Assembly (NCBI GenBank): GCA_014058105.1
Contig: JACGCM010001692.1
Coordinates: 62,001-126,000, forward strand
DNA length: 64,000 nucleotides
DNA from: Kingdonia uniflora
Lineage: Eukaryota; Streptophyta; Magnoliopsida; Ranunculales; Circaeasteraceae
Direction of reading: 5' to 3'
A program made the position numbers and the translations under genes. Shown in pieces: positions 57,956-64,000 of this stretch (positions are counted from its first letter, which is position 1; every line of letters begins with the position of its first letter). The notes under the pieces are model-generated. The model searched no databases and was not told where the DNA came from. It saw nothing but the letters and a program-made list of their open reading frames with translations.

Positions 57956-58702
57956 TGTAGTAGCCTACATGCAACCTTCTACCCCAGACAGATATTCGAA
58001 GGCTACTTCGAAGCCTACTCGAACATCACGAAGTCCATTCAATCCCCAAACAAGCCTCCCAAAGATCATCTGAAGACGAAGCCTTGAGGACGGACTTAAC
58101 ATCGCAGCAGAAACACTTTGACCATATCCGCACATGGTCAAAGTATGACGGGACCGATAGCCTGCTCACTAGACAAGATTACACAGTTGTTGGTCCTTGC
58201 AGCTACAGTGACATGCCCAACCATTGCTACAGTGTCAAAGTACAGAGACATACCCAAAACTATTACGTTGACAGCTTCGACATTTCTGGTGCCCATACCC
58301 CCGCCAGAATATCTAGATGGTACCCTTGTAATCTGATATAACCATGGTGGTACCCTTGTAATCTGATATAACCATGGTGACTCAGTCCTTCCTATGTTCT
58401 ATAAATAGGATAGATTGGGAACCAAAGGAGGGTTACGAAATTTTTCCCCAACCCCTTTATAATTTACCTTCGATCACCCTATAAAAACCCAGTACTCGAA
58501 CCTTCGACTACTCGACAGAAATATAAACACACTTAAAAATCGTCAACAGAGGTTGTGAAGAGTTACATTCCAGGCCTCCACACAAGTATATTGTCTATAG
58601 ATTGTTCATGCCCAAGATTATATGCTTATATTCCTTTGATTGAAGATTAAACCTCGTGGTGTAAGAGCCAACTTCCCCTCGTCACGAAGTTAGGTCCCTA
58701 CA
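57956..58702 (+). repeat. 3' LTR of Tat element 1
   Basis: 747 bp, TGTAGTAGCC to AGGTCCCTACA. It contains a TATA-like CTATAAATAGG (about 58,399). The closing AAGTTAGGTCCCTACA is identical to the reverse complement of the 60,130 end of the inverted LTR, so the two are the same family. Confidence 0.85.
58321..58380 (+). repeat. 30-bp tandem duplication inside the LTR
   Basis: Two units starting TACCCTTGTAATCTGATATA and ending ACCATGGTG, differing only in the last base; upstream of the LTR TATA-like box. Confidence 0.95.
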
Positions 58703-58799
58703 TCTCCCTTGAGCTACTATACTAGCAAACTGCAAAAATACTAGGCTCACACAAAACCTGGAGGATATACACCCTATTAATATTAATATATAGCCCACA

Positions 58800-59233
58800 A
58801 ACTAGTAGATGATGTGGCTCGAACCCTCTAAGAGTTTAAAAGAATGAGTCAAAGATACTTGTCCCCTTGAACTTGCAGTTACATGAACAACCTCTAGAAG
58901 TTCTGCCATCTTCCCCCCAATCTAGGAGAATGTACTGTTACCCACGAGCTAAAGATTTGATCTATAAATAAAACAACGGTGGTCGGAAATAGATATAGGA
59001 TTTGGGAGATTGAAAATACCGAGAGAAAAATATTCTAGAGTACCAACTTTTGTAATTTGAAATACCCACAATAAAGTTATTATTATAAATCCTTGAGTTG
59101 AGGTCATGGTTTTTACCTATTCAAAGGTTTCTACTCTAAATTCGTACCACTTTCTATTATTTGTTTACAATTGCTTGTGCTATAGGTACATTTAGTGTAA
59201 GAGACTATTTGAGCTACAAATTTGGTCCTTACA
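58800..59233 (+). repeat. LTR-like remnant
   Basis: The end GTGTAAGAGACTATTTGAGC...TTTGGTCCTTACA resembles the end of the neighbouring Tat LTR (GTGTAAGAGCC...GGTCCCTACA), and a TATA-like CTATAAATAAAAC occurs near 58,960. Probably a related solo LTR; its start and target duplication were not found. Confidence 0.35.
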
Positions 59234-59239
59234 AATAAT

Positions 59240-60060
59240 TACAAGTATATTGTGGGGAATGGAATACATTTTTGTTTTGGCATGATCCTTGGTTATCAAA
59301 TGGTATCGTGATCTAGAATTATAGTACTTCAAGCATCCTTTTATCTAGTATAAAAAACTAATGAAAAGCTCAAACGATTATAGTAGATGGAAGTTGGATC
59401 ATTCCTCAATCTAGAAGAAGATCAAGTGAGTTAGGGCAAATATGGAATGAAATCAGTAACTCTGAGGGTCCTTCAAATGATTATGAAGATATAATTAAAT
59501 GGTGTCTTAAAAGGACTGGGTAATTCAAAACAACAAGTGTCTAGGAATAATTAAGATCTCAAAACCCTGCTGTTTCATTGCATAAGATGATATGGAATTA
59601 AGTATCAATGCTTAGACGCTCATTGTTAGGATGGCTAGCGGTCATGAATAAGATGAAGACCAGGGATGTCATTCAAGAATCCTATTATTGATTATGTGAG
59701 GAGAAGGAGGAAAGTAGGCAACACCTCTTCTTTAAATGTTAATTCTCTAAATTTATATGGTCGAGCTTACTGGGTCTCTTAGGCTTGGTAAGAAGTTTTG
59801 GTTATTGGATTCATGATCAATTTTGTGCTTAATAGAGAGATTTTAATAGTTAATTTTAGTTCCATAATATACTATAGAAGAAAGGAATCACAGGTAGTTT
59901 CAATGAATATCCAGATCGAAAGAAAAGGTATTCTCAAAGATCAAAGCCATGATAGCTTAAATAGCTCAAGTTTGAAACTTCAAATTCAGGGATTTATCTC
60001 AAAATAATCTAATCTTAGATGAGTAGGGACTTAATACAAGGATAAAACAACCAAGGTTTA
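59240..60060 (+). pseudogene. LINE ORF2 fragment (zf-RVT region)
   Basis: Mixed-frame translation shows GEWNTFLFWHDPWLSNG (about 59,256-59,306), a RRSLLGWLAVMNKMKTRD stretch (about 59,615-59,665) and CEEKEESRQHLFFKC (about 59,696-59,740), matching the zinc-binding RT region of plant L1-type ORF2. Both ends truncated, many stops. It sits between the two Tat LTRs. Confidence 0.6.
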
Positions 60061-60129
60061 CTATACAGGAAGCTAAAATTTTTGCGGTACTTGAGACTTA
60101 TCGATTATGAATAATTAGGTTAACTAAGT

Positions 60130-60844
60130 GTAGGGACCTAACTTCATTCGGATGTGAAGTTGGTTCTTACAACATATAATCGATCCTCAATCAAAGGAGG
60201 CAAGAAAATGACTTAAAGTAAGATCTAACTATAGACAAATACTTGCGTAGAGGCCCGAATGTGACTTTCTACGACCTCTGATGAGGATTTTTTAAGACAG
60301 AATGCATTACTGAAGAGTAAATAATATGGTTCGAGTACAGAGTATCTAGGTGGTCGAAGGTAAAATGCAAAGGGCTGAAGATGATTTTTCTAACCCCTCC
60401 TTTGTTTTCCTTATCCTTTATTTATAGAGATACAGGGAACTGAGTCACTAAGGGTAGGTCAGGTAAACATGATTGCTGTTTGGAAATCTCGACGAGTTAT
60501 GAGCGCCGGTCATGTCGGTACTATCACTGCAACATTTATTGATGATGCCTCCGAACGGCGCGGTGGTTGGACCTGTCACTGCAGCTGCACGGGACAATCA
60601 ATGCGTCGTCTGACCTGATGAGGTGATTGTATGTCTTATCTTATTTCGACCGTGTGTTAATGGGGTCGAAGGGTTTCTGCTGTGGCTTATTAATCTGTTC
60701 TCGAAGCTTTGCCTGATGTTGAGGCTTCGTCTTCGGGGGATCTTTGGGGAGTCTATTTTAGAGATTGAGTGGGCTTCGATATATTCGAGTAGGCTGTAAA
60801 GTAGGCTTCGACTGACTGTCGAAGGCTACGAGTTGGCTCCTACA
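60130..60844 (-). repeat. 3' LTR of Tat element 2
   Basis: On the plus strand it runs from TGTAGGGACCTAAC to GGCTCCTACA (715 bp), that is TG...CA in minus orientation. Alignable with the LTR at 57,956-58,702, particularly the terminal 60 bp and the TTCGAAG-rich first 150 bp. Confidence 0.83.
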
Positions 60845-61098
60845 TTTTTCCCCTCTCAGCGAAGGTCTCGAAGCCAAGTGGAGAGGTGCTCATTGAGAAA
60901 GCTGTTTGGTATTGGAATTTAATCAGTTTGACTACTGGTTTCCGGGTAGGTAGTAAAATAGGGTTTTTAAGAGATGTAGGTGGTTATAGGGTAATAAATG
61001 AAGTAAAGGCTATAAAGATGGGTTATTGTATAGGGGTGTTGTATCCTCTTCCATTTACAATATTATTCAGCTTCTTTCTTCTGATTCTGAGCATTTAA

Positions 61099-61437
61099 AT
61101 GGATGCCACGCCAAACACGCGTTGCCAAAAGAGGATGAAGTTCGCTCATGACCGTCGTGTGGGGTGGAAGATGGCAGAACTGCATATGAAGCTTTTTGGG
61201 CAACATGATCTGAATTGAGACATGCCCGACCTTGTAGGGGTAGGACCAGAGGATTTCTTCAATGGTGATTCTTATTCCTATCTGTGGGACCAGCTAAGGT
61301 TCCATTTTACGACCGTTGAGAAGCGCTATCTCTTTCTGATGGCTTTGGCCGACAGTCTTGTCTATGTAGAGGTGATCATCGAGGAGCAGAATTTGGCCAC
61401 TGAAGCTGGACCTTCTGGTAGTAGGACCAATTGTTGA
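61099..61437 (+). pseudogene. antisense ORF 1 of Tat element 2, one stop
   Basis: Homologue of 57,360-57,701, same start (MDATPNTRCQKRM) and same 113-codon length. A single TGA at about 61,216 replaces a Trp codon found in copy 1. After it the frame is open through GVGPEDFFNGDSYSYLWDQ and FTTVEKRYLFLMALADSL to the end. Equal length in both copies supports a real ancestral protein. Confidence 0.6.
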
Positions 61438-61923
61438 TGAGGTTATCTTTGTATCTTTGCTTTTTCTATGTGGGTGTTTTTTTATTTGCTTGGGATGGTA
61501 GTAGAAATGTAATTTGTTTGCTTGAACGGATGTTTGGTATGGATAAAATATTTTCTGTGTACCTGTATCATTGTTTCTGACTGGTAGTGTAGGCAAATAT
61601 AGACGATTACTTTTATAGGCACGATGTATAATGATATGCTCGAAGGTAATGATGATCAAATGCTCGACGCTGAAGATATGCTCGGCTAGGAGACCTCGGG
61701 AATGAGGTTTGAATGTATGTACCGATGAATCAGTTACACCAGAGAAGTTGGAAAGTTTGTTTGCTGACTTTTCGAGGTTGAGAATTGAAAGTTGCCATTA
61801 ATTCGGTTAGGGAAGAGGGAAAGTTGTGGTAGGTTTGTAAGTATAAAAGGGGATGGCTTGGAAGGAATTTCTTCATCTGTCATGCAGCTTTTTCTTTATC
61901 TACTGCTTTATTTATTGATCAAC
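61438..61923. other. spacer between additional ORFs 1 and 2 in element 2
   Basis: Nothing recognised; a TTCGAGG-like phrase recurs. Confidence 0.4.
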
Positions 61924-62218
61924 ATGGTTGAAAACATACCGGTTCAAGGAGATCAAGCTGCGGTGAGGGCCAAGAGAATTCAGGAGGCCTTGCTGGGTCT
62001 TCAGTGAAGGTTCAGAATAGAGGAGGATATTAATGTCGAAATGCCAGACCTCTTTGAAGCAGAACTTGGGGCACCACTCTATGACATGTCCTTCGTGTAC
62101 TAGTAGGGAATAGTACAAATGATGGGGCCGCTTTCGGGCCATCGGCTGTCTCTTTTCACAGCCTTCGAGAAGGATATTGTGGACCAGGAAGACGAAGATG
62201 CAGCGGCCGCTATTTGAA
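61924..62218 (+). pseudogene. antisense ORF 2 of Tat element 2, broken
   Basis: The ATG at 61,924 opens MVENIPVQGDQAAVRAKRIQ, with a stop at about 62,005. In the same frame or after short breaks DLFEAELGAPLYDMSF, MMGPLSGHRLSL and an acidic DQEDEDAAAA end follow, matching copy 1 (56,465-56,805). The N-terminus differs between copies. Confidence 0.55.
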
Positions 62219-63488
62219 GAGAGGCAACCCGTCAATAAATAGGGTTCTTTATTGCATGCTTTCTTGTTATTATTTTCCTATTTTCATCCTCTTTTTTTTT
62301 TTTTTTGTATGAATCCTGTAATGTTGTCTGAGTTGCTGAATGAAAATGGTTTTTGTTGATAACTTGCTTTGTCGTGCTGTACGTACTAGTAATATATAAT
62401 TTGATTTGTGATTGGAGGTATTGAAAGGATAATACAATTGTCGAAATGAATTGTTTATGTTTATCGAAGATAAAAATGACTTTGTCAAAATGAAAGGTTA
62501 ACTGTGTCGAGGCTAAAAACTTTATCTGTAAGCATGAGATCGTTGATTGCTCAAAGTTTGTGACTGTATTCGGTCAAAGGGTTAAAACTTTTGTGTTAAA
62601 GGGTGTGTTGGATGTCGAAAGTCGATATATTAGATAAATTTTCTTGAGGCTATCTGCTACGGATTGTTCAAGACGTAAAATGGTCGAGTACTCGAGTTCG
62701 GGGATTGTGTCGTCAGTTATGCAGGATTTCACTGGCCGATTGGACATCTCAAACGGCTGGTCTGTCAGACTTGTACGGGTGCCTGATGTAGTGTGCAAAA
62801 GGTAATGATGATGTTTTTTTTGTATGACGAAAAAGGTTGTAAAGTGACTGTTTGGACTTGGTTGTTTAGCTTCGAGTGAGGGAGAAAAAGGTTTGAGAAC
62901 TTCATCTTTTGCAGGCAGTTATAAGCGAGGGTGTTATTCGCACGTGAGAGGTATGAGGGGTATATTGGTCAAAACACATTATAGCCGAAAAGTTGAGTAG
63001 TGGGGTTGTGGTAATGATAGTGGTTTGAAAATTAAGGCGTTTTTGTGTTTTTTGAAAAATATATAAGAGAGAGAGGAGTAATTATTGTATTCTTTTACTG
63101 CGAGAATCAAATAGTGTAGAGGAGGGAACGTACGCCATTTTGTACTTAGAAGTTCTTGTTCTACTTGCTGGTTTTGTTTTGCTGATTCGAGGTTAGTGTT
63201 GCTAACCACTAGTAAGTTACTTGATCTCTGCTGCTTTGTTTTGCCTTTTTTAGAATGTAGGTAAGGCAATCTGTGTTTGAGGTTTTAGAGATTATTCTCG
63301 AGGGCTAAGAAACTTGAGGGATTTAGGTTTTGACCCATTTTGGCATTTGGGGGGTTTTGGAGGGGGTATTGGGTCTGAGATTGAGGTTGTGATGAATATC
63401 TGGGGGGGGATGGACATAATAGGAGTGATAGGCACAGGATTATCGAATTTTCCTCTCTAATTGTATGCCTCTTCTTTTGTAGGCTAAA
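62219..63488. other. spacer before additional ORF 3 in element 2
   Basis: AT-rich with GT-rich stretches; no coding support. Position corresponds to 55.2-56.4 kb in element 1. Confidence 0.4.
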
Positions 63489-64000
63489 ATGCGTAACCTT
63501 CGGGCTTCGAGACGGAGACTGTTAGATGAGGAGTTCGAAGAATTCGATGCTAGTGTTTCTGGTCGAGCCCCAATGAATGAGAGTAGTGATGTAGAAGTGT
63601 TAGATATTGTAACCGAGGCTCCATTGTTAATGGTTCCCCCGGCTAAGGAGGTTCTGGTTTCGAGGCGTCGAAGGACGTTGGTGGTGGAGGGGGAGATTAG
63701 GTACAAAGTGAAGATAGTAAGGATTTGACTGAGTTAGATAGGGTCGAAGGTGCTGTTTTAGCTAAAGAGAGGATTAAATTAGATCGGTTCGCCGCCAATC
63801 TTGAACTCTCGATGGTAGGGGTGTATCTGAGTGTTGCAGGGACGGGGTTGACCTTCAAGTCGAACCCTGGGGAAGGGATTTTAGCTTATAGAGGCCAAAT
63901 TCGATTGGGACTGGAGCTGCCTCTCCGAAGATTGGTGAAAGAAGTATTAAGTTTCTGGGGAGTGGCTCCGGTGAAAATGAACGGTAATTTTTATGAGATG
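63489..64000 (+). pseudogene. antisense ORF 3 of Tat element 2 (Transposase_28-like), cut by window end
   Basis: The ATG at 63,489 opens MRNLRASRRRLLDEEFEEFD, then SGRAPMNESSDVEVLDIV, matching copy 1. A frame change occurs near 63,710. The conserved core follows (LTFKSNPGEGILAYRGQIRL, LPLRRLVKEVLSFWGVAPV, about 63,845-63,985) and is open to the window edge. The core is better conserved between copies than the surrounding spacers. Confidence 0.7.

Larger units (their letters stand above)
46985..58702 (+). mobile_element. decayed Tat-type Ty3/gypsy element, 5' LTR missing
   Basis: Order: gag, protease, RT, (RNase H1 lost), archaeal-type RNase H, integrase, tandem repeats in the 3' untranslated region, three antisense ORFs, PPT, 3' LTR. 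The second RNase H, the 3'-UTR tandem repeats and the antisense ORFs together indicate the Tat lineage. Many stops and frame changes. No LTR or PBS was found upstream of 46,985, so the 5' end has been deleted or is too diverged to see. Confidence 0.88.
60130..64000 (-). mobile_element. second Tat-type element, inverted, cut by window end
   Basis: Same family as the 47-58.7 kb element but in minus orientation: its 3' LTR lies at 60,130-60,844, preceded in minus sense by a polypurine stretch (60,845-60,861) and then the three additional ORFs, which are on the plus strand here. Pol and the 5' LTR would lie beyond 64,000. Confidence 0.82.

Overview
This window is plant nuclear DNA, almost certainly from a eudicot. 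It holds one interrupted but intact host gene with GT-AG introns: a GT14-family glucuronosyltransferase closely resembling Arabidopsis GlcAT14A. The rest is a dense graveyard of plant transposons (L1-type LINEs, a tRNA-derived SINE, Mutator-like elements, a hAT-type short element, a chromodomain Ty3/gypsy element and two Tat-type Ty3/gypsy elements). There are no bacterial features, no rRNA and no functional tRNA genes. The species cannot be named from this sequence.

Layout. 1-2.6 kb: the 5' half of a broken LINE on the minus strand (ORF1 with DUF4283-like region and CCHC knuckle, ORF2 endonuclease), with a possible 5' UTR to about 3.96 kb. 4.2-4.35 kb: a short tRNA-like SINE with a perfect 14-bp target duplication. 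6.365-19.046 kb: the GT14 gene in four exons on the plus strand. Its third intron is 11.2 kb and contains a complete but inactivated 5.6-kb chromovirus (11,655-17,270) in the same orientation, with 420-bp LTRs, GTGAT target duplications, PBS and PPT.

19.5-41.0 kb: one long LINE relic on the plus strand, split by later insertions. The first insert is a 16.2-kb Mutator-like element (20,428-36,615) with 47-bp terminal inverted repeats. It carries a transposase gene, two coiled-coil paralogues, a GRF zinc-finger ORF, an acidic ORF, mirrored minisatellite arrays and a minus-strand DUF1985/ULP1-like protease gene. The second insert is a 2-kb palindrome (about 37,711-39,731). The LINE ends in a poly(A) run near 40,999. 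Then come a 584-bp hAT-like element with an 8-bp target duplication, a possible orphan first exon of a secreted protein, and a second, heavily decayed Mutator-like transposase (42.8-46.0 kb).

47.0-58.7 kb: a decayed Tat-type Ty3/gypsy element with gag, protease, RT, a second (archaeal-type) RNase H, integrase, a 193-bp tandem array in the 3' untranslated region, three antisense ORFs and a 3' LTR. 58.7-60.1 kb: LTR-like and LINE remnants. 60.13 kb to the window end: a second Tat element of the same family in inverted orientation, showing its 3' LTR and the same three antisense ORFs.

How the parts relate. Only the GT14 gene looks under host selection. The most unusual object is the 16.2-kb Mutator-like element. 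Its plus-strand genes lie on the left and its minus-strand protease gene on the right, separated by a mirrored minisatellite. A TCATTTGT-like octamer fills introns and spacers in the sense direction of the flanking genes. The Tat pair is useful because the same antisense ORFs are recognisable in both decayed copies.
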